Part shown: positions 46,701 through 57,555 of the stretch, piece by piece
Layout of the letters: every line of letters starts with the position of its first letter
How positions within the stretch are numbered: the stretch's first letter is position 1
Assembly: GCF_018873765.1 (NCBI RefSeq)
Contig: NC_057918.1
Coordinates: 7,820,862-7,884,861 of the forward strand
DNA from: Telopea speciosissima
Taxonomy: Eukaryota; Streptophyta; Magnoliopsida; Proteales; Proteaceae
Reading direction: 5' to 3'
Length of the DNA: 64,000 bases
Made by a program: the position numbers and the translations under genes
The notes under the pieces: generated by a model
What the model saw: only the letters and a program-made list of their open reading frames with translations
What the model was told of the DNA's origin: nothing
Database searches by the model: none

Positions 46701-49700
46701 AAGGCTGCGGATATTATGACCCTCCCTAGACCCCGCAGTGGCAGGAGCCTCGTCCACTAGGACGCCCTTTTTCTGGTGATAATTATAAAACTCGTTTCAT
46801 ATGCTACGAAAGTGATTCATATAAATAGAAAACAACCTACTTTAATCACCTGAAATTAGTATCTCCTGGACCTTCAGTCCAAAATGAGGATTCACTATTT
46901 CACAAGGTTCTCAGAAATAAGGTAGGTGTAGGGCAGTACCAATTGATCCTAAAGTGAACGGGATCATGGGATGGATCACCCTATCAACCAAAACAGACTA
47001 TTTAACTCTGATCTGCATTAAATATTTGATACAAAAGTTTCCGATCCTTAACACCACAGGTTTATGGAATGCACATGACCAAAATCCTTAACCATGCTTT
47101 AGCATAGGCAGACACAAAAAAAAAATTCCTGATAGATACAGATGCCAATGAAATTAATGCAAATAATGAGCAGATCAAACTTATCTAAGTTCAATACCAA
47201 TAACATACAAGAGTAGGGGATCATTGTGGCTCCAAAAGATAAATTTGCTGAGCCGTATCTCAAGCCCATAACACCATAATCTTCAGAAGATACCCTGCAT
47301 GAGAACTCCACTCTGATAACAAAATGCTTATAGATATACAAGTCAACTCTCAGACTCTCAGAACCATGACATGGTATAGTATCACTGTTCTGCCTCAAAG
47401 ATAAAGTACAACATACCTTTTATCTATTAATAACGGAAAAATGCCAAATGCACCAAATCCATATTTGGGATAATAAGCACATGACCTCATGCGCAAAATC
47501 CTACGTGAGAAGATGAACAGAAAACGCCAAAATGAACACCATGAACAGTACCAAATAGATCTTAACCTTAACATAAAAGAATATAAGACATCTCTACTTC
47601 ATTAAACTGTTTTCTTACGGTTGGGAAGTTGATACAAAGAAATCCATGAACGTATGAGGATCATCAACGTCCCTGTTTATAGAAGGAAACAACAGACGAC
47701 CAGCTGAATAACACCCTTGACTGTTATTAAATTGCAGGATAAAAGGAATGTTGATGCAAAAGAAGTTCTATCCTTACCTTTGCCACCGAAACAAAGCATT
47801 TCCCATGATTTTCTCTTCAGCCTTATGATCAAGTGGACCTGAAACCTGAACAGGTTAAGAAGTACAGATATGCCCCTTGGTAGAAATTCTTGAGCTTGAT
47901 TTCTCAAAAATATTAAAGGCAAATAATTATGATACCAGAAAAGCGTCAAAATATTAGTTTCATGTAGAGAGTAAAGCGAAAATATAATTCACTCATAAAG
48001 AGGGGAAAAGAAACCTTATGAATTTTCATCAACCACAATGAGAAAGATGGAGATCAATAAGACAGGTCAAGACAAAGTCACACAAAACCTTAAGAATCAA
48101 CTGAAGGAACTTTACCCTAATAACAATAACAATAACGATAATAACAGATAAACTCAAGGAATTCTTTCACAAGGTATCTACTATTTTTAATTGTAACGTA
48201 TGTCTCCTGGATGAATGATATTTTGACAACCCTTGTTCTCTATTGATATAAGAGGGAAGGGAAAAGAAAGTAAGAAATGGGAAGGCTTATCCATAAAATC
48301 TCCGAACATTGTATAACCTAGTCTTAAATGCAAAAAAAGATCATGCTAATCGCACCCTTTATCAGATAGAGATAATCAACTTGCACTTGAATTTTTTATA
48401 CCAAGCTCTCAAAAGCCATCTCTTCAACTAGTTTTCAAATGGTTGTCACTGTGCAGAGGTCTTCCCAAGTATTATGGGATGAGGAATAAGAAAAGTACAG
48501 GCAACCATTTGAAACAGGAGAGATTGTAGCATGCAGAGACCAACTACTGCATTTTGATTGACCAGAAATTTGACAGAAACATGGAGAAGGGTACTCATCA
48601 ACAGTAAAGAAATCCAAATGAAAGATGGCTTAATAGAAAGTGAGACAGACAAGATAGATAGATAGATAGATAATTAGAACCAAATACAGAACAATAGTGA
48701 CTAGTAAGTAAGAAATAACTGTAACATTGATGGATACAGTTGCAACCAGATCTACATTAGGGTCATCCATTGGCTTTAGCATAATTTTCGTGCTAAAATG
48801 CCTTGCTTGTTCAAAGTAGTCCTCGAAAAGGCATTTCAATGCGAGCTTTCCAAATAACAAGTCATATGATGATTCCAACATCCTGCATGATTTTACAAAT
48901 CCTTCAGTCACAATGTAGCTCTATAAAAAAAAAGGAATCCCTAGCAATGAAAGGGATACCATTAGATCTTGGCACCATATTAAGAAGGAATATTAGGAAT
49001 AAGGATCATGTGTGGATAAGTGGACTGGTTCTCTGCACCATTAATGACTCCAAAAGAATGGAACTGATTGTTGTGTTCCAGAATTTTGTCAATCTAAGGG
49101 GTGAAATTTGGATGATCTGAGAGAATAACAAAATCAAAGATTTACTGTTTCCAGCACCACTCCATCACCTATGATGAAATTAAGGGATCTCACGAAGACT
49201 GTCTTCTAATCTTCTAACTACAAATTTTAGTCGGTGACCAAACAAAAACTGCCCAATATATGGTTCAAGAAAAGCCCTGTACAGTCAGTTCAGAGGAATA
49301 GGTCCATTTGTAAAGCAACAATGCAGAAAATTGCCCTGGTATAGATCTGTTAAACTGTTGTACAGCATTTCCTTTTTATTCTTTTGGATAAAGGTTAGAT
49401 AGTTAGACTACTCCAGTAACAGAATATGATAACATAATGAAACTAAACATTAGGATAACAATAATTTGATTGGTTCAATACCCAGAGCAGATGAAAAGAA
49501 AGGATTACAACTTACAAAACATAGTCTACGGGAGCAAAGAGCACAATTTCGATCCGTTTGTGAAAATTACGAACTTGTATTCAATTAACAGTTTCAGGCA
49601 AATTTATCTCTCTCTGTGCTAATCCATTGTAGCATTATGAATAAAGGTAACCAAACACGTGAAACCACCAACTGGGATCGGATTCAATATATGGGACATT

Positions 49701-50203
49701 TTTATATTTATTTTGCTATTAGGGTAGCTGTATCCCAGGAATAATCTTTGCTCCTGACTTGAAAAACACCCCAAAAAAGAAATCAAAATGACCCACGTCG
49801 TTGTTACACTGACATCCAATGCAATCTAAAGAAAATATAAACTTGGGATTAAAAAGAAATGTTAGTTATAAAACTATCAGGTATGATCCTAACTCAGGAA
49901 AACAAGTAAACAAACATAGATACATATCGAATATTAATCATTATTGATCTCTGTCGACTAATATTCACTTTTGTTCCTCTGCTGTTCTCTAAAGGAAGTC
50001 GACAGGAACACCTTCCAAATGAGATATAAAGAAGCAAATAAAAGAAAGTGAAAAATAGCAAATACGATGAAGCTCTCTGATGCCCACCTGGAACGTGCAG
50101 CCAAAGGAGGGAAATCAAATAGAGGCGGAACCAAAACCATAGGCGGTGGTGGTTCTTCCTTGCCCAGATAATTCCCTAGATAATTCCCCAGAAAATTCCC
50201 CAT
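40730..50203 (-). CDS. Conserved plant protein, predicted beta-barrel-like (432 aa)
   Basis: Function not recognised. Fourteen exons: 50203-50088, 48882-48738, 47845-47778, 47672-47619, 47500-47417, 47294-47209, 45556-45476, 44444-44314, 44133-44092, 42463-42387, 42296-42206, 41925-41844, 41256-41184, 40898-40730. All borders are GT-AG, all phases fit, total 1299 nt. The protein starts MGNFLGNYLGNYLGKEEPPP, then reads MVLVPPLFDFPPLAAR, FGKLALKCLF and KIMLKPMDDPNVDLVATVSG. The rest is full of alternating segments rich in Gly and aromatic residues (VMGLRYGSANLSFGATM, GRLTAGVQYKPQ, SCAIGYGLGS, FNFGFEYARNSQ, NYIDFGFELETR, FQMAASWQANKNFLVKGKLG) and ends with VENL-like EDLREA and RELRPIGRIL. This pattern suits an outer-membrane or organelle-envelope barrel; that is inference. 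I recognise the text as a family conserved among plants but cannot name it. No clear transit peptide. Au-SINEs sit in introns 6 and 9. Confidence 0.85.
42970..43145. repeat. Dispersed repeat in an intron, family of 26.2 and 52.7 kb
   Basis: Holds GGCTGTGTGGCCCC, TGTGGGGGCAATGGGAGCAT, GACATCCAAGGGGAGGGGC and GGTGGTCATTTC, matching the family scaffold. It lies in intron 9 of the beta-barrel-like gene. Confidence 0.45.
43561..43640 (+). mobile_element. 5'-truncated Au-type SINE, intron 9 of the beta-barrel-like gene
   Basis: Only the 3' part remains: AAGGCTGCGTACATTATGAC, CCCCGCAGTGGAGGGAGCCT, GCCC and a T tail. Perfect 15-bp duplications GTATTTGAAATGCGT flank it at 43546-43560 and 43641-43655, which shows that it inserted already truncated. 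Confidence 0.9.
46607..46770 (+). mobile_element. Full-length Au-type SINE, intron 6 of the beta-barrel-like gene
   Basis: About 164 bp: GGGCGGGCCTTGGCACAACA head, GGTTGCTCCATTGTGACC, B box GGTTCGAGTC, GAAACAGCCTTTCTGCGAAG, TATTATGACCCTCCCTAGAC, CCCGCAGTGGCAGGAGCC and GACGCCC plus Ts. Flanked by a perfect 18-bp duplication TTCTGGTGATAATTATAA at 46589-46606 and 46771-46788 (the leading Ts overlap the SINE tail). Perfect target copies indicate a young insertion. Confidence 0.93.
48653..48674. repeat. (GATA)n microsatellite
   Basis: Five to six AGAT units in an intron of the beta-barrel-like gene. Confidence 0.85.
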
Positions 50204-50387
50204 CTCAATCTCTGTCACTTTTCCGAGAATTCGAGTCTCCAAAGCAAAGAGAGATGGAGAAGATGGTAAGTGACTGAGAAGGTGACAAGAACCAAATGTT
50301 TTTAGCCGTTTCCCCGCGTTTCTCTCTTCCACTCGACGACACATTCAAAAGCCCTGGGAGGCTTTTTATTTTTCATTAAATATTTTA

Positions 50388-51854
50388 GGGGAAAAGTTTC
50401 ATGCACGGTCGTGTATAAGAGGAATCTTTTACACTGGTTTTTAATAACTGTCAGATTAAAGTGTTTTAATCTGAACCGTCCAACAATAAAGTAATGGTAG
50501 ATACTTTCTCCTATACGGTTACCTTTCAGTTACTTTTTCAAATACGTGTAAAAGACTTTTGTATTTATCAACATGCTTACAAAAAAAAAAAAAAAAAAAA
50601 AACAACTTCTTTTTGTTTCGTTCTCTATTCCCTCTTGCCCGTATTCTCCCCTCTTCTGCAACTCACAGCTCCACCCAAACCCTGACCTCTGGCCAAGCAA
50701 CAAGGGTTTCATGTGTGACCTTGACATCCTACTCTACTGAAAATTCTTGCTTTCGTTCTAGTGAACCCATTGCATAGATTTGCTTTGATTTTTTTTGTGG
50801 AATTCTGTGCTGAAGTAAAAGAATTCTCCCAGTTGCTACTTTTCTCAGAAATTTTATCAGATCTAGCTGTAGAACCTTGTTTTGTAACTGACTCTACGAT
50901 TGTGAACTTAATGTGTTCATTCTCTATTTGGTTACGAGAACAAAACCCCTATGCCTCGTCCCACCTGTTTGCAGCGTGATCATAACAAAATTTACCCATT
51001 AAGTATGAACTCACAAAGCTAGACTTCTCTAATTTGCTCCTATGATCTTCTAGCTAGGCACATGCCAAAACATGGTTTCCAATCCCAAATCATAATTGGG
51101 ATGAAGGACCAAATGAATCATAATTGGATCTGGAAATGTGTGAGTATTAGCCATTCCAAATTCCTTAAAAGGAAGCAGGTGTTACTGCATCCTACACATG
51201 ATTGGTGCATGAGGTTCTAACCATACCAATGAACAGTACCTTTAATCAAACCGCACCTTTGGTCAGGTTAAAGAAGATCAAAAGCTTGTTTATCTTTGAT
51301 TCTTCGGTTGCAATGGATAGATTTTCGTTTTCATTTTAGGGCACGATAGTACAAGGGTTGTTTAACCTAGAAACTCTTTGCTTGGGTAATTTCTGAGCTT
51401 GGAACAAATATGTTCTTTGCCTCTGCTTCACCTAAGGGTCTGCGTAAGTTTGTCTGTTTTTCCTCTGGTGATCTACTACCACCCTTTCTTTGTCGGCCCT
51501 TTGTCGGCCCTTTGTCATCAATACAAAAGTAGGAACATGGGAAGATTTCTTAAAGAAAATTAATAGAAAGATGATGTGAAAAAGGGAGTTGCAAGAACGA
51601 AACAAAAGGAAGTTGTTTTGTTTTTTTTTTTTTTTTTCAAGTATTGTTTTTTATTAATCATGTTGATAAGTACAAAAGTCTTTTACATGTATTTAAAAAA
51701 GTAACTAATTATCCGAAAAAAAAAAATATAGGAGAAACTATCTACCATTACTTTATCCTTTGACAATTTAGATTAAAACACTTTAATCTAACGGTTACTA
51801 AAAATCAGTGTAAAAGATTCCTCTTATACACGACCGTATATGAAAACCAAGTCC
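50388..51854. mobile_element. Non-autonomous Mutator-like transposon with long TIRs
   Basis: A 1467-bp element. Its terminal inverted repeats span about 50388-50580 and 51660-51854: CGGTCGTGTATAAGAGGAAT on the left pairs with ATTCCTCTTATACACGACCG on the right, and AAGTAATGGTAGATACTTTC with its counterpart ACTATCTACCATTACTTT. The extreme ends are weaker. Perfect 9-bp duplications AATATTTTA flank it at 50379-50387 and 51855-51863, the hallmark of Mutator-like elements. The interior (about 1.1 kb) has no transposase and no gene I recognise; it could include captured host sequence. It lies 185 bp before the start codon of the beta-barrel-like gene. Confidence 0.9.
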
Positions 51855-51863
51855 AATATTTTA

Positions 51864-52684
51864 ATGGCACGTCGGACGCAACTTTTTACCATTCTACTGT
51901 AAACATTCAAAGTTTAAACACTTTGATGTAAGTTCCCTCTTATATGTTTTTAATTGTTTGTGAGAACACTCTCCGAAGTTGGCAAAGTTCTATATTAGTA
52001 TAACTCTCCATTTGGAAAGTTAATTTATTGATCATTCATCCTTTTAAGTGTCACTATGCTTAGTGAAGCATAATACTTCACTATTTGGTCACTTAGAAAT
52101 ATATATGGGTTAATCCATATGATAGATGATCCCACATCCAGCACATTAGTCAAGTATTAGCTCAAAATTAATAAAGTGGTTAAAACTCTAATTTAAAGAT
52201 TTAGTAATAAAATTATAAAAATACTATAAGATCGAAATGAATATAAAATACAAAATGACATCTTTTAACTTGTAATCTTAACCATTTCCTCTACTCATTT
52301 CAAGTTGAAATTGTACAAATGAGATGTTGGCTTTGATCAATGACTTGCCCATGTACTACCCATGTGACAAACTGTGAAACTTTATACTTCACATGGTATA
52401 GTGACATTTAGAATTTTCCTTGAGAAAAGCACTTACATTTACGAAATTTTTATGTGAATGAAGCTTGAAGCTTACTTGATCTTGTATTAGTCCAGTGAGA
52501 ACAAACATTAGCAATATATGCAGCTCCTCTGTTTCATCTGTGAAAGGACAATATGAGAGATGGAAAATTGTCTAAAAAGGAAACCATAGGTCTGGCCTCA
52601 TATCACATAGTTTGGCAAGTATTTGCATAGACTGCCTATTTCATCAAGTCCAACTGCCATATTTTTTAATCAGATAATTTTTTT
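51864..52684. other. Intergenic, no gene seen
   Basis: AT-rich sequence with no supported feature. Confidence 0.5.
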
Positions 52685-52860
52685 CATGGGCAAGAGATTG
52701 GTGCTTGGTCATGTAGTCCCTGCGCCATTGCGGGGGCCAATGAGAGCGGGTGTAGGGGCATCAACACAGGATTTTTTATTTCACGAGGGGCTGGGCAATA
52801 ATTTCGCATGGTCCTGTGTCTGGGCATAGTAGCCATGCAACCAAGCAGCGTTCTTTTTTC
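52685..52860. repeat. Dispersed repeat, family of 26.2 and 43.0 kb
   Basis: Reads GGTCATGTAGTCCCTGCGCC, ATTGCGGGGGCCAATGAGAG, GGGGCATCAACACAGG, GGTCCTGTGTCTGGGCATAG. The best preserved of the three copies. Confidence 0.5.
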
Positions 52861-53874
52861 CCTTTTTTCATTAAAAAAAATGCAGATTCCTGAATTGGCC
52901 ACCACATCTACTCTATCATTTATCTCTCTATGGGTGCAGCTCTGCTACAAACACCCAAAATGTAAAAACAATTGCAATATGAGGATTCCATGAATAAGAC
53001 TCCAATGGAACTCCCTCCACAAAAGAATTTTATTTGACTAAAAGAAGGTTAAAACTTGAAAGAAGATGAGCTTCACAATCTAGAATCTCCCCCCCCCCCC
53101 CCAAACTTTTGATCCTATAGGTATGAGACTTTGAGGCAATATTTTTCAGTACATGGAACTTATTCAAAAAATCAATTGAGAACAGAACAAGTAAGAAAAA
53201 CCTACATGAATTTCTTCTGTATCTGTAAATTTAACAGAATTAGTGAAGAAAACAAGTACACAATGCTTCTTTATCTGTAAATTTGCACCACTTATATCTG
53301 AACAGTTGGGTGCATCTGTAAAAGTAAAGGGTGAGTTCTATAGAATTTGTTCAGTTTCCACAGCATTCCAAATGATACTTGATACAATCCTTATGCTCTT
53401 GATCAACAGTCAGGTTCCGCTACTGCAGCCCATGTGCAACAGAAAATACTAATAACACTGTCTGATTTCGCCTTGGTGATCTTAGATGCCTCCACTTTCC
53501 ACAGGACTACTATCAGGGATTTGAAATTGAACTCATCCACCATTCCTAGATTCCGAATGCAAAATGCTCTCTTCAAACATTCACGCTATAGCTTTCCAAT
53601 TGACTCCATTTGTAGGTATTCAGTAAAAAATCTTCTTTATGCCTCATGAAATTGTTTTGGACAGTTAGCATGATAGTCAATTGAAATCCTAGTATGTTCT
53701 GTCCAAGTGGCCATCAAAATTTTTACGGAGGAATCTTCTGAAGAACTTCACTACTACCTGTGATCACACTTCCTGGCACACAAATCTAATAGATCCATTG
53801 GAAATGTCGAAGCACAATGGCCAAGAAAGAAACCCCTCCCAAGCAAAAAAGGGTCAGCCCTGAATCTTCTGAGC

Positions 53875-53971
53875 TCTGGAAACACCCTCTCTGCGAAAGC
53901 AGGGCTAAGGCTGCGTAGATTATGATCCTCCCCAGAACCCGCAGTGGCAAGAGCCTCATGCACTAGGTATG
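53875..53971 (+). mobile_element. 5'-truncated Au-type SINE downstream of the PPR gene
   Basis: Reads CTCTCTGCGAAAGCAGGGCT, AAGGCTGCGTAGATTATGAT, CCTCCCCAGAACCCGCAGTG and ends near TATG. Flanked by 17-bp duplications CCCTGAATCTTCTGAGC at 53858-53874 and 53972-53988. Confidence 0.9.
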
Positions 53972-54166
53972 CCCTGAATCTTCTGAGCATCCACCAACCA
54001 TTCAAAATGAATGTAATTCATCATCATTCCCTTCAATGGATGTAAGTTGTTCGTCCTAAGCACACCCATGGAGTCAAAGTTCCTTGTAATTAAAAGCAAT
54101 GTATTGGTGCTCTCTCTTATAGCCGGTAATACACACAAGGTCACACATTTTTGTGTGCAGAAGGAT

Positions 54167-56710
54167 TTAAACAATGCCTTCCCCACTAGTTTCATCATGT
54201 TGGATAATTAGTGGGTATAATTGAGGAATATACCCAGCCCCCGTAATCTCTTCTGTCAAAATTACAATTGTAGCATATATCTGCTCTGATTGATAATGTG
54301 ACCGGTCATTGGCAACAAAGACATTGAGTTTATGGTCGACTACAATCCAACTGCAACCAGGTTTCTTTTTAAGGCCCATATCTTTGATTTCTGTTCTAAT
54401 CCTGGTAACATTGTCCCATCTCCCAAAATCTTCATATATATTAGAGAGGAGAATCTGGTACCCCATGCTACTAGAATCAAGTTTAAATAAGTGATTAGCC
54501 GCACGCTCTGCCATTTCTTCATTGCAGTGGATTTTGCAAGATGCAAGTAATGATCCCCATATGTGAGCATCAGGCTGACAAGGCATATCCATGATCATAT
54601 TGAATGCCTCATCTAGATGACCAGCTCGACCCAACAGATCAACCATGCAAGTATAGTGTTCAAGTTCAGGCTTTAAATTGTAATCTTTGACCATGCTTCT
54701 AAAATGTCTCCATCCCTCATCAACTCTCCCAGCATGGCTGCAAGCTGAAAGAATAGCAGTAAAAGTCACATGGTCAGGTTTTTTGTCAGCTGCTTTCATC
54801 TTATCGAATAAAGCAAGCATACCATCCATGTGGCCATGTATCCCAAGCCCTGCTATCATTGAGTTCCATGATATTTCATTCCTTTCAGAGACTCCATTGA
54901 ATAGAATCAAGGCACTATTTATGTCTCCGCACCTGGCATATGCAGAAATCAGTGAATTGCTCACAAGCACATTGGCATCAAACCTATTTCGTATGAGGTA
55001 ACAGTGGATTTGTTTGCACAAGATCAAAGCAGACAGACGGGCACATACTGAGAGAATACTTGCAAACGTTACAGTATTAGGTCTGACAAGTTCGTCTTGC
55101 ATTTCATGAAATGCCTTTAAAGTTTCATCTGCATAATCATTCTGAGCATATCCAGATAACAGAGCATTCCATGAGACCACATCCCGTGCAGATAGTCCAA
55201 GAAAAATTCTTTGAGCAGATTCTATGTCGCCACACTTTGCATACATATCAGTTAATGCACCACCAATGAAAACATCGGAACTAAAACCCATCTTGAGTGC
55301 AAGTCCATGAGTTTCCATGCCATTAAGCATAAGAGTCAGAGAAGAACATGCCCGTAGCACAGCCAGAAGAGTGATCGGATCGACTAAACCACCTTCTACT
55401 CTAAATTTAGAAAACAATTCCAATGCCTTTGTTGAACGACCATTCTGAGCACAACCTGCAATCACGGCTCCCCACATAACAAAATTCACATTAGAAGACC
55501 TTCCAAATATATTTAAACCATCCTGGATTTCTCCACATTTACAGTACATATCTAAAATAGCCGTCTCAATTCTTGCATCTAGCTTCAGTCCAATGCGGAC
55601 AATGTAGCCATGGATTTGCCTTCCAACCTTCAGATCCAATAAGTGAGAACATAAAACCAAAACAGTCACCATTGTCGAAGAATCTAAATTTATACCCAAC
55701 ATCAACATTTTCTGGAACAAAGTGAAAGCGTCCCAGAAACACCCATTGAAAATGTAACCTGAAATCATTGCGTTCCAAATGAGAGTGTTTTCCCTTAGAG
55801 GCTCCCTCTCAAGCACAATCCTAAAAACATGTTCTGCATTCCTTAGCTGCCCGCCTTTCATGTACATGCCAATCAGCTCGTTAACAACAGATGGATCCAG
55901 ATCCAATCCGTTTTTTATGACAAAAGCATGAATTTCTTTCCCGTGAAGTAAAGAGCCAGAGGAAGAGCAGGATGAAAGAGCAGAAAGACAAGCCACTCTA
56001 TTTGGGATTGCACCCAATTGCCTCACCATTCTGCGGAACATCGTTAAGGCTTGTAATGGCAACACTGATTGATCAAAACCGGATATCATCGTATTCCAAG
56101 ATACGGAGTCCCTGTTGAGAATATTGTCGAACAAATGAAGTGCATCCTCAAACGCCCCACATTTCCAATATAAGGCCAGAAGCGAATTGGCGACATAAAC
56201 ATCCGTAAAAAGTCCAAATTTCAAGACATGTCCATGGATCTGCCGACCCGTTCTCAAATCAAGAAGCCCAGCAAAAGCCTTAATCAAAGAAGGGAAAAAG
56301 GGAAGTTGTTGTGTAGGGATACCGTAATTAAGCAATTTCAGATAGCACCCAATTGCATCCTCGAAGAATCCATTGGCTGTGTACTCCCTAATCATGTTAG
56401 TAACGAAAGAAATATCCGAATCTGATACGTATAGGTCCGTGGAGAAAGCAGGGCTGCCAGCAGGCAATGTCTGAAGAGCCCTAGCCTCGAATACTTGGGA
56501 ACCGGAATTGTGCAAAGCTGAGGTCGTCGAAGCAGAGAGGGATGATGGTTCCCTGGTTGTGGTAAACATAGTAGTAGAAAAATGAGTTGGGCTGAGAGCG
56601 TTGAGGCATACCTTGGACTTGGAGGTTGGACAGAGTTGTTGTTGTAGTTCAGAGGTGACAGACGAAGGTTGAAGTGCCGGAAAAATTGGCGGTGGAATTA
56701 AAATTGCCAT
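54167..56710 (-). CDS. Pentatricopeptide repeat protein, PLS class with E/E+ tail (847 aa)
   Basis: Organelle RNA-binding protein; PLS-class members mostly serve in C-to-U RNA editing in plastids or mitochondria. One intronless frame. Residues 1 to about 90 are Ser/Thr-rich and look like an organelle targeting sequence. Repeats of about 31-36 residues follow from about 95 to 690, with typical phrases GRQIHGHVLKFG, ANSLLALYWKCG, DSVSWNTMISGF, DMYAKCGDIESA and NEISWNSMIAGLG. The E region (HIWGSLLASCKIH, YQILLSNIYEDFGRWDNV, KKKPGCSWI) and an E+ stretch (NVFVANDRSHYQSEQIY, AGYIP) follow. The protein ends soon after and has no DYW deaminase domain, so editing would need a partner supplying it. The start is the first ATG of the frame. 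No RNA target can be read from the sequence. Confidence 0.95.
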   Translation of the reverse strand: MAILIPPPIFPALQPSSVTSELQQQLCPTSKSKVCLNALSPTHFSTTMFTTTREPSSLSASTTSALHNSGSQVFEARALQTLPAGSPAFSTDLYVSDSDISFVTNMIREYTANGFFEDAIGCYLKLLNYGIPTQQLPFFPSLIKAFAGLLDLRTGRQIHGHVLKFGLFTDVYVANSLLALYWKCGAFEDALHLFDNILNRDSVSWNTMISGFDQSVLPLQALTMFRRMVRQLGAIPNRVACLSALSSCSSSGSLLHGKEIHAFVIKNGLDLDPSVVNELIGMYMKGGQLRNAEHVFRIVLEREPLRENTLIWNAMISGYIFNGCFWDAFTLFQKMLMLGINLDSSTMVTVLVLCSHLLDLKVGRQIHGYIVRIGLKLDARIETAILDMYCKCGEIQDGLNIFGRSSNVNFVMWGAVIAGCAQNGRSTKALELFSKFRVEGGLVDPITLLAVLRACSSLTLMLNGMETHGLALKMGFSSDVFIGGALTDMYAKCGDIESAQRIFLGLSARDVVSWNALLSGYAQNDYADETLKAFHEMQDELVRPNTVTFASILSVCARLSALILCKQIHCYLIRNRFDANVLVSNSLISAYARCGDINSALILFNGVSERNEISWNSMIAGLGIHGHMDGMLALFDKMKAADKKPDHVTFTAILSACSHAGRVDEGWRHFRSMVKDYNLKPELEHYTCMVDLLGRAGHLDEAFNMIMDMPCQPDAHIWGSLLASCKIHCNEEMAERAANHLFKLDSSSMGYQILLSNIYEDFGRWDNVTRIRTEIKDMGLKKKPGCSWIVVDHKLNVFVANDRSHYQSEQIYATIVILTEEITGAGYIPQLYPLIIQHDETSGEGIV

Positions 56711-57017
56711 ATTATTTTATATTTTGGAGACGCGGTGATGCCAGTGCTAGCTTCTGAGACTCACTTAACTCAGAAATCATCAGCTCAGCTCAGCTCCGGC
56801 GAGACCATGGTTCCGTCCCGTCCATGGAGAAGGTTCTTTGTCATTCTGAGGTTCAAAGTGGAATCGTGGACAGGAGGAACAGTCTAGGAGTGTCCGCCTG
56901 TATGGCTGCGCAGGATGGTTTCTCTCATTTCTTAATACCCACCGCCACCCCAACTGAATTTGCGGCCAGCAGTGATTCCAATGGGCTCAATGGCTCATCT
57001 TGCCTTGGACTCTCATT

Positions 57018-57445
57018 TAGGATGTAAACGGATCCGATACGGATCGGATGTGATCAGAGCCGGATATTCCCTGACTGAATTCGGATACCTCTAAACGGAT
57101 TCATATGCGGATCAGATTCAAATTTTCGACCATCCGTTTACAGCTCTGCCTTGTGTAACCTGGACCTTCCTCCCCCTAGCGAGTACAATTCACTCTCAAT
57201 CCGTATCTCTTAGATCATGATTCTCTTTTCATCATATTCTAAAACCTATTGAATCTTAAAAAACCCTCAAAATCATTATTTACTTAATTTTTTATTATTA
57301 CGTATTCAAATTTTTTTTTCAGACGGATTTTAATCGGAGTATTCGGATTATTTCCCGGATATCTCTAAACGAATACGGATGTCCCTAAACGGATGCGGAT
57401 GCAGATTCGGATTCGGATTTCGGTTCGATTTGGTCGGTCAAAATG
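57018..57445. repeat. Degenerate GATCGGAT-rich repeat element
   Basis: A stretch beginning AGGATGTAAACGGATCCGAT and ending near TTTCGGTTCGATTTGGTCGG, filled with ACGGATCGGA-type motifs. Similar in style to the elements at 23930 and 29192. Ends not fixed. Confidence 0.45.
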
Positions 57446-57555
57446 GGTACAAGTACAGCATAATGTAAATTGCAAAACTACCTATGGGGTGTAATTAGAG
57501 AGAGAGAGGAAAGGAGAAAGTTTTAAGAAGTTTAGGTATTTGGGAAAAAAATCCT

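Noticed and set aside
40730-50203. Naming the barrel-like gene as a known outer-envelope pore (OEP24, OEP37 or OEP40)
   Set aside because: The motifs I can read do not match what I remember of these families, so a name would be a guess.
50204-50344. ATG at 50344 as the start of the barrel-like protein
   Set aside because: It lies about 45 bp from the transposon edge, and the 47 extra residues look like leader sequence. The ATG before GNFLG is preferred, but the longer form cannot be fully excluded.
54687-55001. Plus-strand frames within the PPR gene
   Set aside because: Antisense shadows of the intronless PPR reading frame.
56824-57027. Plus-strand frame divergent from the PPR gene as a first exon
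   Set aside because: No splice-connected downstream exon and no recognisable motif; it probably overlaps the PPR upstream region by chance.
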